DNA of 64,000 bases, taken from the NCBI GenBank assembly GCA_021776785.1, contig JAJFFF010000024.1, positions 62,001 through 126,000 on the forward strand, in the 5' to 3' direction. Shown in pieces: positions 42,768-51,307 of the stretch. The stretch comes from Planctomycetota bacterium (GTDB taxonomy: Bacteria; Planctomycetota; PLA2). Both the position numbers and the translations under genes were made by a program. The first letter of the stretch is position 1. Every line of letters starts with the position of its first letter. Below the pieces are notes generated by a model that had not been told where the DNA came from, did no database searches, and worked only from the letters and a program-made list of their open reading frames with translations.

Positions 42768-42960
42768 GAGTGTTGGCCTCACGGACGTTCCCTCCAAATC
42801 GCACTCGACCGTGACGGAGTCCCTTTAGCCGAGCCCGATTACATGGCGCTTCATGGAAGCGCGCCAGAACCGCGCGGGGTCGAAACGGGTCCTGGCAGCG
42901 TGCGCGCGATTCCGTATCTCGGCGGCTTGCATCACCGCTACACGCGCGTCCGATTCGCGG
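42768..42960 (+). pseudogene. Possible transposase/integrase C-terminal fragment
   Basis: One open frame reads LDRDGVPLAEPDYMALHGSA and later VRAIPYLGGLHHRYTR. The last phrase resembles the L-G-G-L-x-x-x-Y-x-R end of integrase-core transposases. Upstream catalytic parts and terminal repeats are missing, and the usual stop after the motif is lost. Recognition rests on this short motif only. Confidence 0.3.
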
Positions 42961-43123
42961 TCGCGACCGTGGCCCTAATCTGTGCGCGCCGCGAGGGATC
43001 GAGGCGAAACGGGCATCGGCGCCGTTTCATTCACGCCGCGCACCCGCTACCCTGAACGGATACGCTCACAATCGCGGTCGACTTGGGTTTTCGGTAGGGA
43101 CAGGTGGCCACCGGAGCCGTGGC

Positions 43124-43348
43124 ATGAGCGCGACGTTGGAGCAGATCGTTCAGATTCTCGAAACCGAGCTGCACTTAAAGGTTGCGGATGCCGAGACGGA
43201 TGTTGTGGCCGAAGGGCTGCTCGACTCCCTCGCACTCGTCGACCTCATGTTGCAGCTCGAAATGAAAAACTCGTCGCCGCACAGACCGCCGGCTAACGGC
43301 TTGTACGATCTGCCGGAGCGTGGTCATTTCACGCTGGCAGTCGTGTAG
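43124..43348 (+). pseudogene. Truncated acyl-carrier-protein-like gene
   Basis: The first 48 residues look like an acyl or peptidyl carrier protein: MSATLEQIVQILETEL, then EGLLDSLALVDLMLQLE with the serine (DSL) that would carry phosphopantetheine. After about 43266 the similarity stops abruptly, and an unrelated proline-rich tail (26 residues) leads to a stop. Helix 3 and helix 4 of the fold are absent, so function is doubtful. There is a GGAG 8 bp before the ATG. No synthase genes are near. It probably is a relic of a moved or recombined gene. Confidence 0.55.
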
Positions 43349-43947
43349 CGTCCAGGTACGAGGAGCCGCAAGACCCGAGTCCTCTCCGTGGCGTTGAGCG
43401 AGTCGCTGAAGCGCTTTTCCATACGACTCTTCCAGTCGTCGTCGAGCGCTTGCAGCCGACGTTCCCAGTTATCCAAGTTTGGCACTGCTTCGAGACCTAG
43501 TTCGCGCTCCAGCTTCGCACGCGCCGCGGTGAACGATCGGGCGGAGGAAACCAACAACGCTTGCATTTCCGTGTCGAGCGCACGGAGTTCACGCCGCTCG
43601 ACGAGTCGATTCAAGGCGTGAAGCAGCGCATTCGTGCGAGTTCGAACCCGACTCTCGATGTAGAGCGACTCCAGCAACCGCTCCATGTCGCGGTCGGATA
43701 GTTTCGCCGCGACGTTGTTTGCGACGGCTGTGCGTCGCGAGGCCTCAGGTGCGCGCTTGGAGTGCGGCGAGGCGGCTCGATGTTCATTTTTCGTCCCACT
43801 GAACGAGCCTCGAAAAAATGGTCTCGCCGCGCGCGAAACCGGACCAGCGTCGTTGCGGCTGACTTGGAGGTTAACCAGGAGAATCACTAAGTTGGCTGCC
43901 GTCAGAAGCAGCCCCCCGGTCGAGAGGCGTCGGTTCGTTGAATTCAT
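43324..43947 (-). CDS. Membrane-anchored helical protein of unknown function
   Basis: The product has 207 residues with one N-terminal membrane helix (GGLLLTAANLVILLVNLQV) followed by a basic linker and a long charged helical part (SDRDMERLLESLYIESRVRT, ALDTEMQALLVSSARSF). No family is recognised. The ATG at 43947 overlaps the stop of the upstream gene, giving a coupled third position in a minus-strand operon. Its 3' end overlaps the truncated carrier-protein frame on the other strand by 25 bp. Confidence 0.65.
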   Translation of the reverse strand: MNSTNRRLSTGGLLLTAANLVILLVNLQVSRNDAGPVSRAARPFFRGSFSGTKNEHRAASPHSKRAPEASRRTAVANNVAAKLSDRDMERLLESLYIESRVRTRTNALLHALNRLVERRELRALDTEMQALLVSSARSFTAARAKLERELGLEAVPNLDNWERRLQALDDDWKSRMEKRFSDSLNATERTRVLRLLVPGRYTTASVK

Positions 43948-45101
43948 CGGCGCGCATCCTTTCGTTTCCAAACGCGTACCCTGACAAGAAACGCATCGCA
44001 CGTGTGCGGGACTATTAGGTATTCGAGACTCCAAGAGTGTTCTGCGGACTCCACGTCGGAGAATGTAGAGTTGAATGCCGCGACATGCCGTGCATCGATG
44101 ACGCTGGCGGCGGGGGCGTTCTGGGGGCGAAATCGGATCCTGGCATGAAACAACGGTCGCGCCGCGTGCCAGCCGCCGACATACTCAACCAACGTCAGAT
44201 GCAGCTTGCCCAGAGCGCTAGCGACCTCGATATCACCGCCTCGTTTCAGCTTTCCTTTCCATTGCGCAACCGGGTTTCCAAGGCGCGGAGAGGCGTCGAA
44301 CCGAACGGTTTTTCGATGTCGCTTCCACCAAGCAGCAATGTCGGCAGCGGGAACAGGTGCATCGAAACTTCCGAAGAACGCCTTCGCCAGTCGTTGTTGG
44401 ATCGCTCGGCCGACGGTGTCGTACGCCGGCGTCGAACCGGTATCGGACGGAGACGCCCGGCGATCGCGCATCCGCGCGACCATCAAGTCCGTAATCTCAA
44501 GGTCTTGGAATTCGTACGCATCGTGCACCGCGAAGAAGGCTGCGACGTTTGGATCGCGATCAACGAGGAGTCGCTTTGCAATCGCACGACAAGTGTCGTC
44601 GGCGCCTTTAAATATTGAATACACTTTCGCTAGATGACCGGCGCCGCGTCGTACAACGGGCTCTCGGTGCATTACCAAGTCGGCGAGAATGCGTAGAAAC
44701 GACGCGTTTAGCGGAAGTTTGGCCAACGCTTGAATCGCCAAGTACTGGTCCCGTTTCGAAGACGAGGCGAGTTGGACTCCGATGGTCCAAGGGTCCTCTA
44801 GGTGGCCCCTGTGGCGATTCGCAAACCGAATCCCTGAGATCGCCTGGCTTAGGCGCCGTTTGTGGTCAGCGGAAAGGCGTCGGAACGTCTTGGTGTGGGA
44901 CAAGTGTCCCAGCTGCTTTGGCGGAATGCAGGCGAGCGCCGTTCCGACCCGCCGGGCGAGTTCCCCATCGACATCGGTATCGAGAAGTTCCGCCGCTCGT
45001 TCGACCGCCGCTCGATGTGAAGGCGTTAGAGTATGCTCATGCGCCCGCACGCATTCCGTTGCGGCCACGATCAGCAGTACGGGCGCGATGAGCCGAGCCA
45101 T
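43944..45101 (-). CDS. Secreted HEAT-like helical protein
   Basis: The product has 385 residues with a signal peptide (MARLIAPVLLIVAATECVRA). The centre (about 100-260) contains HEAT-like helical pairs (YLAIQALAKLPLNASFLRIL, HREPVVRRGAGHLAKVY), and the C-terminal 100 residues form a likely beta domain. No enzyme motif is seen. Its ATG overlaps the TAA of the upstream gene (TAATG), and its stop overlaps the next start. All three genes therefore form one translationally linked set whose products are exported or membrane-bound. Confidence 0.7.
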   Translation of the reverse strand: MARLIAPVLLIVAATECVRAHEHTLTPSHRAAVERAAELLDTDVDGELARRVGTALACIPPKQLGHLSHTKTFRRLSADHKRRLSQAISGIRFANRHRGHLEDPWTIGVQLASSSKRDQYLAIQALAKLPLNASFLRILADLVMHREPVVRRGAGHLAKVYSIFKGADDTCRAIAKRLLVDRDPNVAAFFAVHDAYEFQDLEITDLMVARMRDRRASPSDTGSTPAYDTVGRAIQQRLAKAFFGSFDAPVPAADIAAWWKRHRKTVRFDASPRLGNPVAQWKGKLKRGGDIEVASALGKLHLTLVEYVGGWHAARPLFHARIRFRPQNAPAASVIDARHVAAFNSTFSDVESAEHSWSLEYLIVPHTCDAFLVRVRVWKRKDARR

Positions 45102-46276
45102 TAGTTTACAACCGCCGCCCCGTCACTAGCAGCGCCGTTCACGCCGGTTCCTGCTACCACGTGGTACGTGTTGGTTCCGCCTGCAGGATCCGAGTCACGA
45201 AACTCGTAGGTCATCCCGATTGCGAGCGGGCTGGCGATTTCAGCCACCAGCTCTAGGTCACCGTTGTTTTCGCGATAGAGCACAGCGCCGTCCGCGCCGT
45301 CCGTAACTTCGAAATGGACTACGTTATCGCCGGTCAACGAATCGTTGGTGGCGGACAATATGTCCACTTCGATGTCGGTCGTGAGACGACTGGTCGGCAC
45401 ATAGATGAGGGCGGTGCGGACCTGCTCGTATAAGGGAGTCGAAGGATCGAGGATTTGGAACGCCGCGTGTTGGCTGTAGACATCGTCGGACGCCGTATCC
45501 GTCACCGATGTCGCGACAGTCCCGAATGCGGGAAGCGTACCGGACCACCCGGTGGGATACTGCACGGTCGTGACCTCGGGAATAGCGAACGTACGGCTGT
45601 TGGAAACGAAGCTTTCCAACGTGTACGTGTAGGTCACGATCCCGTTGCCGTTGTAGGAGACCGAACTGGTGAATCGGTAGGAGGGCTGCGGCGGGACGAT
45701 CCAGATGATGTCGCCGTTCTCGTCCTCCGTAATGTCGCCGTTCGCGTCAAGCTGGAGTTGCCCTCCCTCGAACACATCGACGAACGCCGACGGCGGGCCG
45801 CCGCCTCCGTTCCAGTCAACCATGCCTTTTTCCTCAGCGGGAATTCGCGTCACAGCCGCAGCTTGTTTTTTTGCGTAGGTGTGGGAAACAAATGTTCCCG
45901 CGCCACCAACGTAGTTGCCGTTCGCGTAGACCTTGTATTTGCCCCTTCCGTCTGTGGCGTGGCGGTACCAAGGTTCCCTCGCGGCGGCCAGAGCGCCACC
46001 GCTGGTTGCGATGACATCGACAAACGGTGTCTCGAACACCCCTTTGATCTGCGTGAGTTGGGCTCCGAGCGGCTTTCTCTTGAAAAGCACGACCATCTCA
46101 TCCTGACCATTGGTCACGGTGTTGTGTGCGGTCTCATGTCTGGATTTCAACCAAGACTTCAGCGCCCATCCACCATTTTGATTCGACAACGGTCCGCTGG
46201 CTTCTGGGTGGCCGCTTGCTATCGTTCCAACTCCCAGAGATGCAATAAGCGCGAATACAGTACGCCTCTTGAACAT
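45101..46276 (-). CDS. Secreted beta-rich protein of unknown function
   Basis: The product has 391 residues with a signal peptide (MFKRRTVFALIASLGVGTIA). The body is beta-rich, with DANGDITEDENGDIIWIVPP (a calcium-like aspartate/asparagine pattern) and a C-terminal fibronectin-III-like unit (VEILSATNDS-like turn, AIGMTYEFRDSDPAGGTNTY). AAGGAG lies six bases before the ATG at 46276. It is the first gene of the unknown three-gene operon. Surface or extracellular location is likely. Confidence 0.7.
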   Translation of the reverse strand: MFKRRTVFALIASLGVGTIASGHPEASGPLSNQNGGWALKSWLKSRHETAHNTVTNGQDEMVVLFKRKPLGAQLTQIKGVFETPFVDVIATSGGALAAAREPWYRHATDGRGKYKVYANGNYVGGAGTFVSHTYAKKQAAAVTRIPAEEKGMVDWNGGGGPPSAFVDVFEGGQLQLDANGDITEDENGDIIWIVPPQPSYRFTSSVSYNGNGIVTYTYTLESFVSNSRTFAIPEVTTVQYPTGWSGTLPAFGTVATSVTDTASDDVYSQHAAFQILDPSTPLYEQVRTALIYVPTSRLTTDIEVDILSATNDSLTGDNVVHFEVTDGADGAVLYRENNGDLELVAEIASPLAIGMTYEFRDSDPAGGTNTYHVVAGTGVNGAASDGAAVVN

Positions 46277-46738
46277 GGCGTTCTCCTTCTTCGTTCTACG
46301 CGGCGCGTCGCCGCCGGCATCCAAGCGATGCGGCCGACCACCTCCGTCTCGCATAGGAATTCCGTGTGGCCGTCGAAATCGAACAAAAAAGGCCGCGTTT
46401 TTTCTGGAGTGATTGGCGTGTGATCCAAGTCGTCGGGCATGAACGGGGCGGCAACATGGGACGTAGCCCGAGACGCCCGGCTCGGGGGTACATTGGGGCG
46501 GTAACCGCGCTCCGCGCGATGAAACGCTGCGTCCCAACTATGGGGCATTGCGCGCGCGATCACGCCCGCCGCTGGTCGTTCGTAGCCTGAGCAGGCCGAG
46601 TGCGTCGTTCACTATGGCTCACTCGTTGGAGTCGAAAGTCACGCGAAACCGACCAGTTGGGCGGCTTGGCACCTAGAGAATCTACCCGTTGGAATCGAAG
46701 GATCCTTGCGCGGCACGTGGCTTGCGCCGGGCGCCCGC
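46277..46738. other. Intergenic region between divergent operons
   Basis: A 462-bp gap separates the unknown secreted-protein operon (minus) from the nitrate operon (plus). Short open frames show no family traits. An A6/T6 arrangement at 46384-46403 could fold weakly. Promoters for both operons must lie here, but none was convincingly identified. Confidence 0.5.
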
Positions 46739-48109
46739 ATGCAATGGTTGTGCACTCTCCTAGCGGTCGGACTATTTTCGTCCGTGCTGAGCGCTGAAGA
46801 TTCCGCTGCGGCTACGTCGTCGCAGCGCGAGGCCCAGCTGGAGAAGCGCATCGAGCAGCTCGAGCGTACGGCGCTGACCGAGGAGATCGACCAATACCTT
46901 CATGGCCAGGGCCCGGAGTCCCACAAGCTCTTGCTCGGCGGACTTCGGCTTCGCGTCTCCGGCGAGATTCGCGTGCGCCAAGATGTGCGGGACAACGACT
47001 ACACGCCCGCGGACTCCACAGGAACGAGTAGCACCGAGTTTGCGCACATGCGGACGCGTGTGCGGTTCGACATCGATGTCACGAACGACGTTCGCGCGGT
47101 CATTCAGTTGCAGGATGTTCGCGTTCTGGGGAGCGAAGGCTCCACCGTCGCCATCACCGGCGGCGTCGATCTCAAGCGCGGATTCATCAGTTTCGAAGAC
47201 GTCGGAACCAAAGGCGTCGCCATCGATGTCGGGCGTTTCGTTTTGGCGTACGGCGACCAACGACTGGTCGGCAATCTGGAGTGGTTCGATCAGGGGCGCA
47301 GCTACGACGGCGTCCGCATGCGGCGCACGCACGCTTCGTACTGGGTTGATGCGTTCGCGGTCCGCATTCGCGAAACCGTCACGCCCGACGACGACCAGTG
47401 GTTGGCCGGGTTGTACGGCGGCGCGGGTGCTTTCGACGTTTACCTCTTGATTTTCGGGGACAGCCTGCCCGCTGCGGGTGAACTCGCCGCCGGCGATACT
47501 CTGTTTGCGACGATCGGTTTCCGCGTCCACCAAAAACGCGGCGCGTGGGACGGTACCGCCGAACTGGCGGTCCAGGTCGGCGACCACCGCGGCGACGACC
47601 TGGAAGCGTTGGCCGTCGCTGTTGTGGGCGGGTACACGTTCGAGGAATCTTCATGGCGCCCGCGCGTGGGGATCGAAGTATCGTTCGCGAGCGGCGATGA
47701 CAACCCGACCGACGGCGACCAGGGCACGTTCCAAACGCTGTTTCCCACCAACCATCTGCACTATGGGCGCGCGGACTTGGTCGGATGGAGCAACGTGTTG
47801 AACGTGAAGTTAGTCGTCAGCGCGCAGCTCTCCAAAACGATCAAAGGGTTCCTGGAGTATCACCACTTCCGCCTCGCCGACGAAGCCGGGCCATGGGTGA
47901 ACGCGGGCGGAGCGACGATTCGCACCGGCGCTCCGGGCGCGTCGTCCCATCTCGGCGATGAGATCGACGCGTACATGACGTACGCGCCGCGAAACGGCGT
48001 GACGATCCTCGCCAAGTACGCCGTGTTTTTGGCCGGTGACTTCGTTGAGGACACCGGTCCGGCGCATACGACGCAGGTCTTTTACTTACAGGTGCACGTG
48101 AAGTTTTGA
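46739..48109 (+). CDS. Outer-membrane beta-barrel protein (alginate-export-like)
   Basis: The product has about 456 residues. A signal peptide (MQWLCTLLAVGLFSSVLSA) and a short coiled coil (REAQLEKRIEQLERTAL) precede a series of amphipathic strands ending in an aromatic residue (FYLQVHVKF), as in outer-membrane barrels. The wording LRLRVSGEIRVRQDVRDND and MRTRVRFDIDVTNDVRAVI resembles the alginate-export/porin superfamily. It probably lets substrates such as nitrate cross the outer membrane (inference from context). It is the first gene of the respiratory operon; its stop overlaps the Rieske start. The ribosome site is weak. Confidence 0.82.
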   Translation: MQWLCTLLAVGLFSSVLSAEDSAAATSSQREAQLEKRIEQLERTALTEEIDQYLHGQGPESHKLLLGGLRLRVSGEIRVRQDVRDNDYTPADSTGTSSTEFAHMRTRVRFDIDVTNDVRAVIQLQDVRVLGSEGSTVAITGGVDLKRGFISFEDVGTKGVAIDVGRFVLAYGDQRLVGNLEWFDQGRSYDGVRMRRTHASYWVDAFAVRIRETVTPDDDQWLAGLYGGAGAFDVYLLIFGDSLPAAGELAAGDTLFATIGFRVHQKRGAWDGTAELAVQVGDHRGDDLEALAVAVVGGYTFEESSWRPRVGIEVSFASGDDNPTDGDQGTFQTLFPTNHLHYGRADLVGWSNVLNVKLVVSAQLSKTIKGFLEYHHFRLADEAGPWVNAGGATIRTGAPGASSHLGDEIDAYMTYAPRNGVTILAKYAVFLAGDFVEDTGPAHTTQVFYLQVHVKF

Positions 48110-48654
48110 GCGACTCCAACGACCCGTCTCCTCCCTCGTCAAAGGAGCCGTCGCGGCGCAACGTCTTATCCACCGCCACCACGGTGGCCGTCGGCGCCGG
48201 ACTTGTCGCGAGCTACGGCACGTTTTTTGGATTCGCCGGGCGCTACCTCTATCCGGCGCGCGACACAGCCACGGCATGGCTGTATGTCGTGCGGACCATC
48301 GAGCTCGAACAAAAGGGTTCGATGAGTTACCGCACGCCGTCGGGCGCGACGGTTGTGATCGCGGTCCAATCGCCCGGCGAGTACTTAGCACTGAGCAGCG
48401 TGTGTCCGCATCTCGGTTGCCAAGTGCACTGGGAGGCGGCCAAGGATCGCTTTTTTTGCCCCTGCCACAACGGCGTTTTTAACGCCGAAGGGCAGGGCAC
48501 GGCCGGTCCGCCCAAGGGACAGAGCCTGCTGCGCTACCCGCTCAGAGTCCAAAACGGGCTCCTCTATATCGAGGTGCCCGTGGAGTCTTTGCAACTCGCG
48601 CGGTTGGACAAGCCGGGCCATGACGGCTGCCTGCATCCACGGGGCACGACGTAA
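48106..48654 (+). CDS. Rieske 2Fe-2S protein of a bc-type complex
   Basis: The product has 182 residues. An N-terminal twin-arginine-like start (SRRNVLSTATTVAVGAG) leads to a membrane anchor. The Rieske cluster ligands are in CPHLGCQVHW and CPCHNGVFNAEG. The family function is to take electrons from quinol at the Qo site of cytochrome b and pass them to a c-type cytochrome. The start is TTG 48106, overlapping the barrel-protein stop (TTGA). It is directly followed by cytochrome b, and both belong to one quinol-oxidising complex. Confidence 0.93.
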   Translation: MSDSNDPSPPSSKEPSRRNVLSTATTVAVGAGLVASYGTFFGFAGRYLYPARDTATAWLYVVRTIELEQKGSMSYRTPSGATVVIAVQSPGEYLALSSVCPHLGCQVHWEAAKDRFFCPCHNGVFNAEGQGTAGPPKGQSLLRYPLRVQNGLLYIEVPVESLQLARLDKPGHDGCLHPRGTT

Positions 48655-49698
48655 GTGAGCACGATCAAGCGGTGGTGGAGCGAGCGCGTCCCGATCTCCG
48701 GCGACGAGATCCGGGCGATGACGAACGAACCCGTTCCGCATCACATCAAGCATTGGTGGTTTTGTCTCGGCGGAACACCCGCGTACCTGTTTTTGGTCCA
48801 GATCATCACGGGCATCTTGCTCGCGATTTATTACCAACCGACCTCGCAGGGCGCGTACGAATCCGTGCGCTACATCACCGAAGAGGCGCGTTTCGGTTGG
48901 TACATCCGGTCCGTACACAAGTGGGCGGCGACGTTCATGGTCGCCGCCGTGATCCTGCACCAGATGCGTGTCTTCTTTACGGGTGCGTATCGCAAGCCGC
49001 GCGAACTCAACTGGATCATCGGTATGTTCCTGCTCGTGTGCACGCTTGTTGTCGGGTTCACCGGCTACAGCCTTGTGTTCGAGCAGCTGAGTTACTGGGG
49101 CGCCACGGTCGGCGGCAACATCACCGAATCCGTGCCGGTCATCGGACCGTGGATGAAGCGTCTTCTCCTCGGCGGCGACTCATACAACGAGCACACGCTC
49201 AGTCGCTTCTTCATTTTGCACGCCGCCGTACTGCCGACGATCATGGTGCTACTCATCGTGATCCACATCTCGTTGATTCGCATGCACGGCATCTCCGACT
49301 TGCGTTTTCGCGGGGACGAGAGCGGGAAGAAGTTTAACTTCTTTCCCGATCACGCGATGACCGAGCTCATGCTCGGACTTGTGCTGATGATCGTTTTGTC
49401 CGCGCTGGCGACGATCTTTCCGGCGTCGCTGGGTGCTCCCGCGGATCCATTGACCACGCCCGAAGTGATCAAGCCGGAGTGGTTTTTCTACGTGACGTTT
49501 CGCTGGCTGAAGCTCTTTCCGGGCACGGCTGCGGTGCTCTCCATGGGCTTCATCGTTTTCGTCATGTTTTTGTGGCCGTTCATCGACGGTTGGGTTCGAC
49601 GGCGCAAGCCGGGTTCCGAATTCAGCGTCATCGTCGGCATCCTGGCGGTGTTCGCCATCATCGGACTGACCATTTGGGAGGCGCTCGTCGCGCACTAG
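48655..49698 (+). CDS. Cytochrome b subunit
   Basis: The product has 347 residues with seven to eight membrane helices. Heme-ligating histidines are present in helix B (SVHKWAATFMVAAVILHQMR) and helix D (LHAAVLPTIMVLLIVIHISL). The Qo-site motif is KPEWFFYVTF. Both the b6-like N-terminal half and the C-terminal half are fused, although the C-terminal part has three helices as in subunit IV. It starts at GTG 48655, immediately after the Rieske stop. It should oxidise quinol in the membrane and feed the HAO-like or NapA/NapB proteins encoded next. Confidence 0.93.
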   Translation: MSTIKRWWSERVPISGDEIRAMTNEPVPHHIKHWWFCLGGTPAYLFLVQIITGILLAIYYQPTSQGAYESVRYITEEARFGWYIRSVHKWAATFMVAAVILHQMRVFFTGAYRKPRELNWIIGMFLLVCTLVVGFTGYSLVFEQLSYWGATVGGNITESVPVIGPWMKRLLLGGDSYNEHTLSRFFILHAAVLPTIMVLLIVIHISLIRMHGISDLRFRGDESGKKFNFFPDHAMTELMLGLVLMIVLSALATIFPASLGAPADPLTTPEVIKPEWFFYVTFRWLKLFPGTAAVLSMGFIVFVMFLWPFIDGWVRRRKPGSEFSVIVGILAVFAIIGLTIWEALVAH

Positions 49699-49705
49699 AG
49701 AAACT

Positions 49706-51307
49706 ATGAGTCTCGAAGCGAAAAAAATCGTCATCGTGGTCTTGAGTCTTTTGTTCTTGGGCTCGTTGATCCTCGTCCAGTACGAAGAGATCAACCGCCG
49801 CGAGCGCGAGACCGGGCAGGCCGGCGCTCACGTCGAAGTGCCTGAGTCGTCCAAGCAGTGCGTGGACTGTCACGGGCAATCCACGCCGGGCATCATCAGC
49901 CACTGGCAGGGCAGCACCCACGCCGCAAAAGGCGTGGGTTGTGTTGAGTGTCACCAAGCGAAAGAAACCGACCCCGACGCGTTCGCTCACTACGGCGCCA
50001 CGATCGCGACGGTCGTTACGCCGCTTGACTGTTCGAAGTGTCACCCCACCGAGTTCACGGAGTTTCAACGCAGCCATCACGCCAAGGCGGGCAACATTTT
50101 AGCTTCGCTGGACAACCGGCTCGCCGAAGTTGTCGAAGGCTTTCGCGATCCCGACACCGGCGGGCACACGTTTAACCCGCACTCGCCGCAGCCGGGACGA
50201 CCCGACATGAAGAGCGTCAACGGACTCGCGAGCGCGATGGTCGGGTGCCTGCAGTGCCACGGCAGCAAGGTGGCGTTGCTCGCGTCGGATGGAACGTCGA
50301 TCACCCACACCGATCTTGCGCCCGACAAGGATGGGAAGCCGACCAACCTCGACGCCGTCGGCAAGATTCAACGGGGCCCGGACGGACGTCCAGTGTTTGA
50401 CCCCAACACGTGGCCGAACACGGGTATCGGCCGTTTGAATCTGGACGGTTCGAAGGGTTCGTGCAGCGCTTGTCACTCCCGTCACGACTTTTCGCCGCGG
50501 CGCGCACGCCAACCCGAAAACTGCGGGAAGTGCCACCTCGGGCCCGATCACCCGCAAAAAGAGATCTACGAGGAGAGCAAACACGGCGTCGCGTACCGCG
50601 ATCTCAAGGGCAAGATGAATCTCGACTCCCACAAGTGGGTGTTGGGGAAGGACTACAACGCCGCGCCGACGTGCGCGACGTGTCACATGTCCGGCCATCT
50701 CCGCAATGACGGCAAGGTCACGCACGATCCGGGTCTGCGCATCAGCTGGACCAACCGGCCGCCGGTCAGCATGGTGATGGATACTGACGCCGATCACAAA
50801 GTGATTACGGAAACCGATCCGACGAAGCGTCGTGCCCTGATCCACGACTCGTGGCAAAAGAAACGCCAGCGGATGCAGGACGTGTGCTCGCACTGTCACA
50901 CGCCGAGTTATGTCGAGGCGTTCTACAAGCAGTACGACGACTTCGTCATGCTCTACAACGAGAAGTTCGGCAAGCCGGGCAAGGCGATCATGGGCGCGTT
51001 GTGGAAACAGAAGTTGATCACCAAGGCACAGTTCGATGAAGAGATCGAGTGGACTTGGTTCTATCTCTGGCACCACGAAGGCCGGCGGGCTCGACACGGC
51101 GCCTCGATGATGGCGCCCGACTACGCGCATTGGCACGGCATGTATGAAGTCGCGGAGCGTTTCTACATGGAGCTCATTCCCCAGGCGCGTGAAATTTGCG
51201 AGCACGCCAAGAAGAACGGCCACGCGGCCCAGGCGGAAGCCGCGCTGCGTGTGATCGACGAGATCATGACGCGCCCCGAACACAAGTGGAAGGGAGAAGC
51301 GAAATGA
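49706..51307 (+). CDS. Octaheme HAO-like cytochrome c
   Basis: The product has 533 residues. A single N-terminal membrane anchor (KKIVIVVLSLLFLGSLILV) is followed by eight CxxCH heme motifs: CVDCH, CVECH, CSKCH, CLQCH, CSACH, CGKCH, CATCH and CSHCH. The length and heme number fit the hydroxylamine-oxidoreductase-like octaheme family. The C-terminal part MMAPDYAHWHGMYEVAERFY falls where HAO keeps a heme-linked tyrosine, but whether the crosslink residue is present needs alignment. With NapA next to it and no hydroxylamine source visible, a reductive role (nitrite to ammonium) or pure electron transfer is more likely. It is coupled to napA by ATGA. Confidence 0.9.
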   Translation: MSLEAKKIVIVVLSLLFLGSLILVQYEEINRRERETGQAGAHVEVPESSKQCVDCHGQSTPGIISHWQGSTHAAKGVGCVECHQAKETDPDAFAHYGATIATVVTPLDCSKCHPTEFTEFQRSHHAKAGNILASLDNRLAEVVEGFRDPDTGGHTFNPHSPQPGRPDMKSVNGLASAMVGCLQCHGSKVALLASDGTSITHTDLAPDKDGKPTNLDAVGKIQRGPDGRPVFDPNTWPNTGIGRLNLDGSKGSCSACHSRHDFSPRRARQPENCGKCHLGPDHPQKEIYEESKHGVAYRDLKGKMNLDSHKWVLGKDYNAAPTCATCHMSGHLRNDGKVTHDPGLRISWTNRPPVSMVMDTDADHKVITETDPTKRRALIHDSWQKKRQRMQDVCSHCHTPSYVEAFYKQYDDFVMLYNEKFGKPGKAIMGALWKQKLITKAQFDEEIEWTWFYLWHHEGRRARHGASMMAPDYAHWHGMYEVAERFYMELIPQAREICEHAKKNGHAAQAEAALRVIDEIMTRPEHKWKGEAK

